Assembly (NCBI GenBank): GCA_012034405.1
Contig: JAAVLZ010000014.1
Coordinates: forward strand, 1-64,000
Direction: 5' to 3'
Source: Oscillospiraceae bacterium HV4-5-C5C
GTDB taxonomy: Bacteria; Bacillota; Clostridia; Saccharofermentanales; Fastidiosipilaceae
Length of the DNA: 64,000 bases
Shown here one piece after another: positions 34,495-43,600 of the stretch (within the stretch, counting starts at the first letter, position 1; every line of letters starts with the position of its first letter). The notes beneath the pieces were generated by a model. The model did not search any database. It saw only the letters and a list, made by a program, of their open reading frames with translations, and had not been told where the DNA came from. The position numbers and the translations under genes were made by a program.

Positions 34495-35371
34495 CACCAT
34501 AGCTCGCCTTAAAGGCGGCCGCAAAATGGCTCATATTGCTGTACCCGACCGCGGCTGCGGCCTGACTGACATTGCAGTGACCGGACTGAAGCAGGTTAAA
34601 GGCGGCTTCCATGCGCTGCTGGCGGATATAGCTGTAAATGGTTGTTCCATAATAAGCCTTAAACAGTTTTTTCAGCTTGCAGTCATTCATCTGTAATTGC
34701 CGGGCTAACTGCACCAGCGTAGGCGGCTGCTGCAGCTGTTGGCGCAGCAGCTCCGGCAAGGTCCACAGACAGTCGAGCTCCAATTGGCTGCATCCCAGGC
34801 ATGCAGGACGGCCTTGTAACCCCGGCAATAGCAACCGCTCCAGGTTTATAGCCAATAGCTCCTGAACATAGGCTGCGGCCAGTAACCGATTCGGACGCAG
34901 CGCGCCGGATGAGGCTGCCAGCCGCAGCAACTGACCGGTCAGCCACTGTTCCCGGGGTTCTGTTTGAAATTCATACTGCCGGTACCGCTTACTCTGAAAG
35001 CAGCTGAAATCCAATTCATCCCGCCCGGTTATCATCTGACTGAATCGGTTAAACGCCTGCGGCTGTACCCAAACCGAAAGCAGTTTTACTGCAGTGCCCT
35101 CTGTGTAAACCGCCTCGCCCCGGGTCGCGCCCATAAAGCCTAAGGATGCGTAGCCCGGCCGGACCCGCACCAGGGTCTGACCAACCTGGCCCTGCAGGGC
35201 GCTGATCTGACTATAACAGAGCTCAAATACAGGTGATACGACTGCGGTCTGATTATGCTGCGGGTTGTTCAATACACCTTGGGAAATGGTCATAAAGACC
35301 TCATCCTGTACGGGCAGTATCAAGCTGGGAAATACCTCTGAGTGGCTATAACGTAATGGGTTGTTGGTCAT
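34457..35371 (-). CDS. AraC-family regulator, probably of the siderophore uptake operon
   Basis: 304 residues. A diverged N-terminal sensor region precedes a C-terminal AraC double helix-turn-helix (TLVQLARQLQMNDCKLKKLF, then VSQAAAAVGYSNMSHFAAAFK). Divergently transcribed from an iron-siderophore ABC operon, an arrangement known for PchR/YbtA-like activators that respond to siderophores. Convergent overlap with the bceS-like gene. A PACLGC pair in the middle (near residue 190) is of unknown meaning. Confidence 0.85.
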   Translation of the reverse strand: MTNNPLRYSHSEVFPSLILPVQDEVFMTISQGVLNNPQHNQTAVVSPVFELCYSQISALQGQVGQTLVRVRPGYASLGFMGATRGEAVYTEGTAVKLLSVWVQPQAFNRFSQMITGRDELDFSCFQSKRYRQYEFQTEPREQWLTGQLLRLAASSGALRPNRLLAAAYVQELLAINLERLLLPGLQGRPACLGCSQLELDCLWTLPELLRQQLQQPPTLVQLARQLQMNDCKLKKLFKAYYGTTIYSYIRQQRMEAAFNLLQSGHCNVSQAAAAVGYSNMSHFAAAFKASYGVNPRQVMTAAEP

Positions 35372-35464
35372 GTGCTGTTCTTTCTAAGCGTTTATCCGTC
35401 CTGGGGCTGAAAGACTCCGCCCAGGGGTAGACCGGCTACGGCCTGGGCAGTAAATTTGAGTGCG

Positions 35465-35490
35465 CTGGAGTTAGTTTCAACTAACTCCAG
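35465..35490. promoter_or_regulatory. Perfect 12-bp inverted repeat upstream of the iron ABC operon
   Basis: Arms CTGGAGTTAGTT and AACTAACTCCAG with a two-base centre, 33 bases before the start codon at 35524. The inner AGTTAGTT/AACTAACT part resembles DtxR/IdeR-type iron boxes; the position suits a repressor operator overlapping the promoter or leader. An RNA hairpin is possible, but no T tract follows. Confidence 0.6.
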
Positions 35491-35523
35491 CCATTGTAAC
35501 ACAGTTTCCAGGAGGAAGTAGAT

Positions 35524-36540
35524 ATGAAACCGTATGCCCTATCCGCATGGATCATAGCCGCCGCGCTCAGTCTGGGTGCCTGTTCTGACAGCCAGACCCC
35601 TGTCGCCTCGATTGATACCAGCACAACCGCAAGCAGCGCGCCGGCCAGTACCGCCAGTCTCAGCGGTGATGTCAAAACAGTCACTGATATGAAGGGAGAA
35701 GTCACTATACCCGTTTCGCCCCAGCGCATTGTGGATGTATCCGGCTCAGCTGACGAGCTGATCATCCTGGGGCAAACATTTGTGGGGAGCGCCAATACCA
35801 GTATGTTTGACGGGGTAACTGTACCGGATTATCTTCAGGACTATTTTCAGACCCATGAGGTTGAAACCGTGGGCAATTATTCTGGGTCCGTGGGGGATCT
35901 GAATCTGGAAAAAATCGCCGCGCTGCAGCCAGATCTGATTATCATGAATATCCGGCATGATAAGGTGTATGACCAACTGAAAGCCATCGCGCCTACCGTC
36001 ATGATTGATGACGACATTAACTATGTCAATTGGCGCGGCCGTTTTGAGCAGCTGGGCGAATGGTTTGGCCAGGCTGAGGTGGTGTCTGCCTGGCTGGCTG
36101 ATTACGATCAGCAGGCCGAAGAGCTGTCCGCCAAGGTTAAGACGGTTATTGGTGATGAAACCGTCGCAGTAGTTGAGGCCAACTCCGTTCATTTTGGTTC
36201 TTATTATGTTTATCGGAGCGGCGGCCCGGGGGAACTGATTTATGATGATCTCAAGCTCTCACCGTCTGCCGGTGTTCCATCTGATGTCTGGGGCGAAGTC
36301 GTCGATGCTGAGTACTTTTCTCAGATTGACGCGGATCACTTGTTCTTTTTCAGCGACGACGGGCAAATTGGAGATACCGCTGACAGTCCGGCTTGGCAAA
36401 ATCTGGAAGCAGTCCAGAAGGGTAATGTCTATCTGGGAGTCAATAGTCTGCAGTATGATATGGCCTATACCCCCAATGGCAAATTGCTTTATATGCAAAA
36501 GCTGGCGCAAGCCCTGATTGATCACAGCAATGTTCAATAA
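35524..36540 (+). CDS. Iron-siderophore ABC transporter binding lipoprotein
   Basis: 338 residues: signal peptide with lipobox (ALSLGACSDS), Thr/Ser/Ala linker, then a FecB/FhuD-type domain (TVTDMKGEVTIPVSPQRIVDVSG, LNLEKIAALQPDLIIM). It should bind ferric siderophores or haem-like chelates at the membrane. AGGAGG lies eight bases upstream of the ATG. First gene of a four-gene uptake operon; its end overlaps the next gene. The ligand class (catecholate or hydroxamate) is not readable. Confidence 0.9.
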   Translation: MKPYALSAWIIAAALSLGACSDSQTPVASIDTSTTASSAPASTASLSGDVKTVTDMKGEVTIPVSPQRIVDVSGSADELIILGQTFVGSANTSMFDGVTVPDYLQDYFQTHEVETVGNYSGSVGDLNLEKIAALQPDLIIMNIRHDKVYDQLKAIAPTVMIDDDINYVNWRGRFEQLGEWFGQAEVVSAWLADYDQQAEELSAKVKTVIGDETVAVVEANSVHFGSYYVYRSGGPGELIYDDLKLSPSAGVPSDVWGEVVDAEYFSQIDADHLFFFSDDGQIGDTADSPAWQNLEAVQKGNVYLGVNSLQYDMAYTPNGKLLYMQKLAQALIDHSNVQ

Positions 36541-37528
36541 ATCCGGACGGCTATTAGCAGGGTTGAGTCTGCTGTTGGCCACAAGCCTGGCCATCAGTGT
36601 CCGCTTTGGCGTAGCCGGCGGCAGCTGGCAGGACTTACGGCAGCTGTTATGGTCGCACCCCGGCAGTCTCAGTCCAACTGCTGCCATCATGCTGCAGATG
36701 CGGTTGCCTCGAGTGTTGGCAGCCGCTTCCTGTGGCGCTGCTTTTGCGCTGGCCGCAAGCTTGATGCAGGGATTGACTTTAAATCCGCTGGCTGATGCCG
36801 GCTTGCTGGGGATCAACGCGGGTGCCGGGCTGTTGCTGGCTCTGGCGGAAGTCCTGTGGGCAGCTCATCCGGCCTGGTTTAGCATGTTAGCCTCCTTTTG
36901 CGGCGCGCTGCTGGCGGTCCTGTTGGTATACGGTCTGGGTCAATCACGGCGGCGTCCCGTGTCACCGCTGGGACTAATCCTGGCGGGAGCCGCAGTCAGT
37001 GCTCTACTGACAGCTTTGACTCAAGCGCTGGCTCTGAGTTTCAACCTGTCCAAGGAGCTGTCTTTTTGGACCTCCGGCAGTCTGTCCGGCATCACCTGGC
37101 CAGCATTGAAGTTCACTCTGCCGTGGTTGGCCGCAGCGTCGTTGCTCTGCCTGCCAATGTCCGGTTTTTTGTCAGTTCTGGCTTTGGGGCAGTCCAGCGC
37201 ACAGGCGCTGGGAGTTAATCTGAAGCGGCTGCGGCTGGCCGGTATGACCCTGGTGCTGATCCTGGCTGGCTGCAGTGTGATGCTGGCAGGTGGTATTGCC
37301 TATTTAGGTTTGATTGTTCCTCATGTATCCAGGCGGCTGACCGGGCCGGATTACCGCAGACAGCTGCCAGTAACCGCCTTTTTAGGCGCGATTTTATTGG
37401 TCTGGGCCGATCTGGCGGCGCGCTTGATTAACGCGCCTTATGACACCCCGGTAGGCGCTTTGGTTTCACTGCTGGGCGTGCCGGTTTTCTTGATTCTGAT
37501 CAGACAAAACCGGACGGTGGTTTCATGA
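36530..37528 (+). CDS. FecCD-type iron-siderophore permease, first subunit
   Basis: About 332 residues with many hydrophobic helices and FecCD landmarks: MQMRLPRVLAAASCGAAFALAA, LNPLADAGLLGINAGAGL, GGIAYLGLIVPHVSRRL. The ATG at 36530 overlaps the upstream stop; a TTG at 36518 is an alternative, and neither has a clear ribosome site, so coupled translation is likely. It pairs with the next gene as a heterodimeric channel. Confidence 0.9.
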   Translation: MFNKSGRLLAGLSLLLATSLAISVRFGVAGGSWQDLRQLLWSHPGSLSPTAAIMLQMRLPRVLAAASCGAAFALAASLMQGLTLNPLADAGLLGINAGAGLLLALAEVLWAAHPAWFSMLASFCGALLAVLLVYGLGQSRRRPVSPLGLILAGAAVSALLTALTQALALSFNLSKELSFWTSGSLSGITWPALKFTLPWLAAASLLCLPMSGFLSVLALGQSSAQALGVNLKRLRLAGMTLVLILAGCSVMLAGGIAYLGLIVPHVSRRLTGPDYRRQLPVTAFLGAILLVWADLAARLINAPYDTPVGALVSLLGVPVFLILIRQNRTVVS

Positions 37529-38574
37529 TAGCAAAGGTAACAGTTATAAATTGCAGACGCAGACCGCGCTTTGATAAGGCTGGCATCCTGATCCCTGCGG
37601 CCTTACTTCCCCTGACCCTGCTGTCTGGTTTGCTGGTTGGTTATACCGGTATAAGTCCCCGGCAATTGTGGGACTGTCTATGGGGAACCGCCAGCCCGGA
37701 GATCAGCCTGATCATCTGGCAGATCCGCCTGCCAAGGTTGATCGTCGCCGCGCTTTGCGGAGCCGGTCTGGCCTTATCCGGAGCGGCGCTCCAGGCGCTG
37801 ACTCATAATCCCCTGGCTGATCCCTCAGTATTGGGGATTAACGCCGGCTCAGGTTTCAGCGTCATGGTCTATTTGAGCTACTTTTCTTTTTTACATCTGA
37901 ATAGTCTGTTCTGGCAGCCGGTGTTTGCGTTAGCAGGCGGCCTGGTCAGCGCGGGCTTGCTGTGGCTATTATCCAGACATCATGGCAGACTGGACCCCCG
38001 GTTACTCATTTTAGTGGGGATCGGTCTGGCAGCATTCTTTTCTGCTCTCATGCTGGTTATGGGCTCAAATATGGAAAACAACAGCTATCAGATGGTCGCC
38101 CGCTGGCTGGCCGGTAATCTTTGGGGGAGCAGCTGGTACCAGGTCCGCATTTTATGGCCCTGGCTGCTCCTGCTGGTCCCTTTAATGTTCGCTCAAAATA
38201 TGGCTATGGATGTGCTGAATTTGGGCGCTCCGCAGGCTCAGGCTCTGGGGCTGGCGGTAAACCGTGAGCGGATCAGGCTGCTGCTGCTGGCGGTTGCCCT
38301 GGCAGCCGTTAGTATATCTGTGTGCGGCGGAATCGCATTTATCGGTCTGGCAGCACCGCATATCGCCCGACGCCTGACTGCGACGACCTGGCAGGCACAG
38401 CGCCTGCCGGCAACGTTCCTGTGGGGTACCCTGCTCCTGCCGGCGGCAGATACGCTGGGGCGCTGCCTGCCGCGGGATATTGAGATACCAGCGGGCATTG
38501 TGACAGCCCTTCTGGCTGCGCCGTATTTTTTATATTTGCTGCGGCAGCCGGAAAAATCGGGAGGTAAAAAGTGA
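37525..38574 (+). CDS. FecCD-type iron-siderophore permease, second subunit
   Basis: 349 residues; start overlaps the previous stop (ATGA). Motifs IRLPRLIVAALCGAGLALSGAA, THNPLADPSVLGINAGSG and GGIAFIGLAAPHIARRL are those of the FecCD family. Forms the membrane channel with the preceding subunit. Confidence 0.92.
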   Translation: MIAKVTVINCRRRPRFDKAGILIPAALLPLTLLSGLLVGYTGISPRQLWDCLWGTASPEISLIIWQIRLPRLIVAALCGAGLALSGAALQALTHNPLADPSVLGINAGSGFSVMVYLSYFSFLHLNSLFWQPVFALAGGLVSAGLLWLLSRHHGRLDPRLLILVGIGLAAFFSALMLVMGSNMENNSYQMVARWLAGNLWGSSWYQVRILWPWLLLLVPLMFAQNMAMDVLNLGAPQAQALGLAVNRERIRLLLLAVALAAVSISVCGGIAFIGLAAPHIARRLTATTWQAQRLPATFLWGTLLLPAADTLGRCLPRDIEIPAGIVTALLAAPYFLYLLRQPEKSGGKK

Positions 38575-39380
38575 CTTTGACCGTCAGCCAGCTAAGCTGT
38601 ACCCATTTATCCGCCGGCTATCCCGGACAAGCTGTCCTGGAGGACCTGACACTTAATATACCTGCCGGCCAGATTACCGCTCTGATTGGTGCCAACGGGT
38701 CCGGTAAATCCACTTTGCTGAAGACTCTGGCCGCTTTGCAGCCTACTCAAGGCGGCAGTATTTATCTGAACGGGCGGGATATCAGCCGGCTGGCGCCCCG
38801 GGCGTTGGCCAGGCAGTTAGCCTTGCTGCCACAGGACAGTAACAATCCGGAAGGCCTTAGTGTCCGGGAGCTGGTGTCTCTGGGCCGTTTCCCCTACCGC
38901 CGTCACTTCAGTGGTCTGTCAGCAGACGATCAGTCGGTCATAACCTTATCATTGCAGCAAACCGGGCTGCTGGATTTAGCTCAGACCGATTTGGGCAGAC
39001 TATCCGGCGGCCAACGGCAACGGGCCTGGATTGCCATGGCGCTGGCTCAGCAGACCGGCCTTTTATTTCTGGATGAGCCGACTACTTATCTGGATATTGC
39101 CCATCAGCTGGAAGTCCTGCAGTTACTCAGGCAAATAAACCGGGATTCCAGGGTCACGATCGTGATGGTTTTACATGACCTGAATCAGGCCGTCCAGTTT
39201 TCAGATCAGCTGATCGCACTGAAGTCTGGCCACGTTTATGACAGTGGTCCCAGTTACAAACTGCTGACGCCGGAGCTGGTCCGGGCGGTGTTTGGGATCA
39301 AAGCGGTCGTGCTGCCCCACCCGGTGACCGGTGTGCCGGTCTGTCTACCCTATGCCCCTCAGGAGACGGTTCAGACTTAA
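38571..39380 (+). CDS. Iron-siderophore ABC transporter ATPase (FepC/FecE-like)
   Basis: 269 residues, GTG start at 38571 with GGAGG seven bases upstream, overlapping the permease stop. Walker A IGANGSGKSTLLKTL, signature LSGGQRQRAWIAMALAQ, Walker B LLFLDEPTTYLDIAHQ. The PYRRHFSG region is usual for this class. Powers the FecCD-type permeases. Confidence 0.93.
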   Translation: MTLTVSQLSCTHLSAGYPGQAVLEDLTLNIPAGQITALIGANGSGKSTLLKTLAALQPTQGGSIYLNGRDISRLAPRALARQLALLPQDSNNPEGLSVRELVSLGRFPYRRHFSGLSADDQSVITLSLQQTGLLDLAQTDLGRLSGGQRQRAWIAMALAQQTGLLFLDEPTTYLDIAHQLEVLQLLRQINRDSRVTIVMVLHDLNQAVQFSDQLIALKSGHVYDSGPSYKLLTPELVRAVFGIKAVVLPHPVTGVPVCLPYAPQETVQT

Positions 39381-39460
39381 GCGGTTCCGCGGCTGATGCC
39401 GGCAGGACGCTTGAGCAGCTGATTTGAAAAATAAGCAATCAGCAATTACAGGAGGTTAGT

Positions 39461-39829
39461 ATGAAATATAAATTGGTCGCCCTCTTTTCCGCGGCTTGCT
39501 GCCTGGCGCTGGCCGTTGGCTGTCAGGGTCAGACAGCTGAGCCAGCTTCACGCTATGCAGCCGGCAGCTATCAGGCTGAAGCGACCGGCTACGGCGGAAC
39601 CCTGACAGTTACAGTTGAGTTCAGTCAGGACCAGCTGCTGGCTGTCTCAGTTTCCGCGCCGGCTGAAACACCCGGAATCGGCCTGGAAGCCGCGGAGCAA
39701 TTGGCCTCGGACATCACTGCGGCTCAGACCTGGTCGGTAGATGGGATCAGTCAGGCTACCGTTACCAGCGACGCGGTAAAGCACGCGGTAAAAACCTGCA
39801 TGGAGCAGGCGGCTGCAGCAGCTTGTTAA
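39461..39829 (+). CDS. FMN-binding-domain lipoprotein
   Basis: 122 residues: signal peptide and lipobox (LALAVGCQGQ), then a single FMN-binding domain (RYAAGSYQAEATGYGG, TPGIGLEAAEQLASDI, ISQATVTSDAVKHAV). The last segment resembles the motif where FMN is attached through Thr/Ser in such domains. AGGAGG precedes the ATG. Placed at the end of the iron uptake genes, it could carry electrons for surface ferric reduction (inference from position). Confidence 0.75.
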   Translation: MKYKLVALFSAACCLALAVGCQGQTAEPASRYAAGSYQAEATGYGGTLTVTVEFSQDQLLAVSVSAPAETPGIGLEAAEQLASDITAAQTWSVDGISQATVTSDAVKHAVKTCMEQAAAAAC

Positions 39830-39850
39830 ATAGCTTTGCCCGATTTCAGG

Positions 39851-39884
39851 ACACCTGCCGGTACCAGCCAGGCAGGTGTTTTTT
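39851..39884 (+). terminator. Rho-independent terminator of the iron uptake operon
   Basis: ACACCTGCC and GGCAGGTGT pair around an 11-base loop and are followed by TTTTT. Confidence 0.85.
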
Positions 39885-39941
39885 GTGCAGGTCAAACAAT
39901 TTGAGCAAGCACTGACTGTACAGGTTTGGCAGCTCAGGCAC

Positions 39942-39969
39942 TTGAATTTTGCTGATCTGAGACTACAAT
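39942..39969 (+). promoter_or_regulatory. Candidate promoter of the TetR gene
   Basis: TTGAAT (39942-39947), 16-base spacer, TACAAT (39964-39969), directly before the palindromic operator. Confidence 0.55.
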
Positions 39970-39979
39970 ACAGTATGCA

Positions 39980-40008
39980 AAATGACTTTAAGATTTTTAA
40001 AGTCATTT
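39980..40008. promoter_or_regulatory. Perfect 12-bp-arm palindrome, likely TetR operator
   Basis: AAATGACTTTAA, a 5-base centre, then TTAAAGTCATTT; an extra AGTCATTT half-site follows. It lies at the expected start point of the predicted promoter and 27 bases before the regulator's ATG, so autorepression is likely. Confidence 0.75.
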
Positions 40009-40034
40009 AGTCATTTAGAAAAGGAAGTGAGAGA

Positions 40035-40619
40035 ATGCAGCCTCGTACCAAAAAGAGCGAGAAGCGCGACGCGATTTCCGCCTCTGCTCTGGACCTGTTC
40101 AGCCGCTATGGATACAAATCCGTGAGTATGGACCAGATCGCTCAGCACGCAGGCGTAGCCAAAGGAACGGTCTATTTGTATTTTAAAGACAAAGCAGCCC
40201 TGATTGATGACTTAACCGATGATACGGCGCGGCAAATCCAGGCCTTTTTGGATGAGATCAAGCAGAAGCATTTACCCTTGGGAGAGGAAATCCCTCAGGT
40301 AATTTACCAGCTGCTGATCTACCGTAACCAGCAACGGTTTCTTTACCGCAGCTTTATGGAGGCGCGGGAGCTCAAGACGCCGCTGGCCCAAAAAATCGTG
40401 CGCCGGGTTGATGATCTGATAGAAAACTATCTTCGACAACGTCTGAATGATGTACCGGAAATTGGCCAGAAAGTCAAAATCGACGCCTTGGCTTTTGTCA
40501 TCATGAAAGTCTATTCAGCCCTGGCGTTTGAGTGGGAAGAAAACCACCAGGCTCTGGATGAAAAGCAGGTCGCAGAAGTCCTGAGGTATCTGCTGCAGGG
40601 CTCGCTGGCCCAGTATTAA
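40035..40619 (+). CDS. TetR-family regulator
   Basis: 194 residues. N-terminal helix-turn-helix (RDAISASALDLFSRYGYKSVSMDQIAQHAGVAKGTVYLYF) and an all-helical ligand/dimerisation domain. AAGGAAG precedes the ATG. It lies immediately upstream of a YhgE/Pip gene, a pairing often seen in Firmicutes, and probably represses both genes through the palindrome at 39980-40008. Confidence 0.92.
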   Translation: MQPRTKKSEKRDAISASALDLFSRYGYKSVSMDQIAQHAGVAKGTVYLYFKDKAALIDDLTDDTARQIQAFLDEIKQKHLPLGEEIPQVIYQLLIYRNQQRFLYRSFMEARELKTPLAQKIVRRVDDLIENYLRQRLNDVPEIGQKVKIDALAFVIMKVYSALAFEWEENHQALDEKQVAEVLRYLLQGSLAQY

Positions 40620-40683
40620 CCAGTCTGAGCTGAACCGGTTCTGTGTCAAGCCAGACAATACGATTTAGGAAGCGTATAAAAAC

Positions 40684-43600
40684 ATGAAGAAACGGAAAAA
40701 ATGGTTTATGGGACTGGCAGTCCTCCTTGGTGTGGTGGTACTGCCGCTGGCCTATAGCTTATTTTACCTGGGGGCATTCTGGGATCCCTATTCCAGACTG
40801 TCCAAATTACCAATAGCTGTGGTCAATGAAGATACCGGCGCCACAGTGAATGGTGAAGCGCGTAACCTGGGTAATGAGCTGACGGAAAAAATGGCGGACG
40901 GAAATGATCTCAAATGGGTCTTTACGGATGAAACGGACGCTCAGAACGGAACCAAAGGATCTGAGTATTATGCCATGATTACCATCCCGGCAGATTTTTC
41001 TGCTCAGATCGCGTCAGCCGACAGCAGTGACAAGCAAATAGCCAAAATCACTTATGCCGCCAATCAAAAACGCAACTACCTGGCCACTCAAATTGTCAAC
41101 CGGGCAGTCGTGGAATTGGAGGAGCAGCTGCGGTCACAGGTCAATCAGGAATTGACCACCAAGCTCACGGCCAGTCTGCAGGATGCGGCCAGTGGCGTGG
41201 ACGAGCTGAGTGACGGCCTGAATCAGCTGGCCGACGGGTCAGCTTCCCTGTCTCAGGGAACCGCAGATCTGGCTGCCGGCCAGGATACTTATCTGGACGG
41301 AGTGGATACGTTGAGTCAAGGCTTGGGTACACTGCAAAGCGGCGCGGAACAGTTGAGCGATGGTGCAAGCAGCCTCAGTCAGGGCGCCGGTGCCGCCGAC
41401 CAGGGCGCGGCCGCTCTGGCTGAGGGCATAGACAGCGCCGCCAGCGGCGCGGCCAGCCTCAGTCAGGGTGCGGCTTCCGCTGATGAGGGTGCCAGGCAAG
41501 TGGCCAGCGGTGCAGCAGATTTAGCCAGCGGCAGCAGTCAGCTGAAAACCGGCGGCAGTCAGGTAGCCAGCGGCGCGGCGGATCTGGCCAGCGGCAGCAG
41601 TCAGCTGAAAACCGGCAGCAGTCAGGTGGCCAGCGGCGCGGCGGATTTAGCCAGCGGCAGCAGTCAGCTGAAAACCGGCAGCAGCCAGGTAGCCAGCGGC
41701 GCGGCGGATCTGGCCAGCGGCAGCAGTCAGCTGAAAACCGGCAGCAGTCAGGTAGCCACCGGCGCGGCAGATCTGGCCAGCGGCGCTGAAGCGGTTAATA
41801 CGGCCACCTCTCAATTAAGCAGTGGCAGCAGCCAGCTCAGCAGCGGCCTGAAGGACGCTAAAACCGGGGCGGATCAGTTAGCCCAGCAAACCAGTGCGGC
41901 GCTGCCCGTTCTGAGCTCCGCCATTGATCAGATCAATGACGGCGCAGGTGAACTCAGCAGCAAGAGCGGAGATTTAAGCAGTGGCGCCAGCAGTCTGAAG
42001 TCCGCGGCTGACAGTGCGATTCCAGCCTTGCAGCAAGGGCTTTCCCAGGTGGCCGGCGGGGCCAGCGATGTCAGTGATGGCGTAAGCAGCTATACCTCCG
42101 GTGTAGCTGACCTGATCAGTCAAAATCAGGCCTTAAGCCAGCAATTAAGCAGCATATATGCGTCCGCAGATATGACTGATGAGCAGAAAGTCGCGGCTTT
42201 AGGTCAAGTGGTGCAGCAACTGAGTTCTAATCAAGATCAGCTCAATCAGTTAAGTCAGGCCGGCAGCGACTTAAGCGCCGCGGCCGGCCAGGTAGCCAGC
42301 GGCAGCAGTCAGCTGGCGACTGAAAGCAGCAGTCTGGATCAACTCAGCCAGGGGATTGATCAGGTCAGTCAGGGCGCCTCTGCCCTGCAAACCGGCGCGG
42401 ATGAGCTGGCCTGCGGCACCGCCCAGCTGGCCCAGCAAAGTGACCAGCTGAGTGAGCTAAGTGACGGCTTAACCGAGCTGGACAGCGCGCTGACGCAATT
42501 ACAATCAGGTGCAGCAGATTTAGATAGAGGCTTGAACCAGCTGAATGCTGGCACCAGCAACCTGAGCAGCGGAGCAGACGCATTAAGCTCCGGTGCCAGT
42601 GATGTTGACAGCGGTGTTGGCAGCTTAAGCAACGGTGCGCAGGCGTTAAGCAGCGGCGCCAGTCAGGTTGACAGCGGCTTAAGCAGCCTGGATCAGGGAG
42701 CGCAAGCCTTGAGCTCCGGCGCGGCCTCATTAGATGACGGTGTCGGCAGCTTAAGCGAAGGCGCGCAGTCCCTTAGTTCCGGAGCCAGTCAGGTCGATGA
42801 CGGGCTGGACAGCCTGGATCAGGGAGCGCAAACGTTAAGTTCCGGCGCGGCGGCGCTGAGTCAGGGTACCGGCAGCCTGGCCAGTGGCGCGGCGGCCTTA
42901 TCCAGCGGAACCAGCCAATTACAGCAAGGGGCGCTGACCCTGAGCCAGGGCACCGGCGACTTGAACAGCGGCGCGCAGGCATTGGCCGGTGGCAGCAGCG
43001 AGCTGGCTTCCGGTCTCAGCACCGCTTATAGCGGCAGTCAGGCCCTGACAGAAAATTCTGCCGCGCTGAAAGAGGGAACCGCCCAACTGCAGGATGGCGC
43101 CAGCCAGCTGGAGCAAGGTCTGGACACGGCCAGTGATGAGGTCAGCAGTTCTGCTGCTGATAACCAGAGCGAAATAGCCAAGCTGGATGGGATGGACAGC
43201 TATGCTGCGGACCCGGCTGATATTGAAGAAGATCCCGTTAATTACGTGCCAAACTACGGCACCGCCTTCGCCCCCTACTTTATGTCTCTGTCCCTATATG
43301 TCGGTGCTCTGATTATGTTTGTCGGACTTTATCTGGACAGTGAAGAAAAAATCCGGGTACTGTCTAAGAATTCTCACCACAAGATGGTGCGGATCGCTGT
43401 CTTTGCCTTAATTGGCGTCGCGCAGGCGCTGGCTCTGGCTTTACTGGTCCGTTACGGCCTGGGCCTCACCATTGCTAACCCGACCGCGTACTATCTATCT
43501 TGTATCCTGGTTTCCATGGTCTTTATCTCCATCGTGGAATTCTTCTTTGTGAACCTAAAGGATGCCGGAAAATTCCTGGCCATGCTGCTGTTAATTCTTC

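Noticed and set aside
41497-43020. Regularly spaced repeats that could be mistaken for a CRISPR array
   Set aside because: They are in-frame 63-bp protein repeats without unique spacers, inside a membrane-protein gene.
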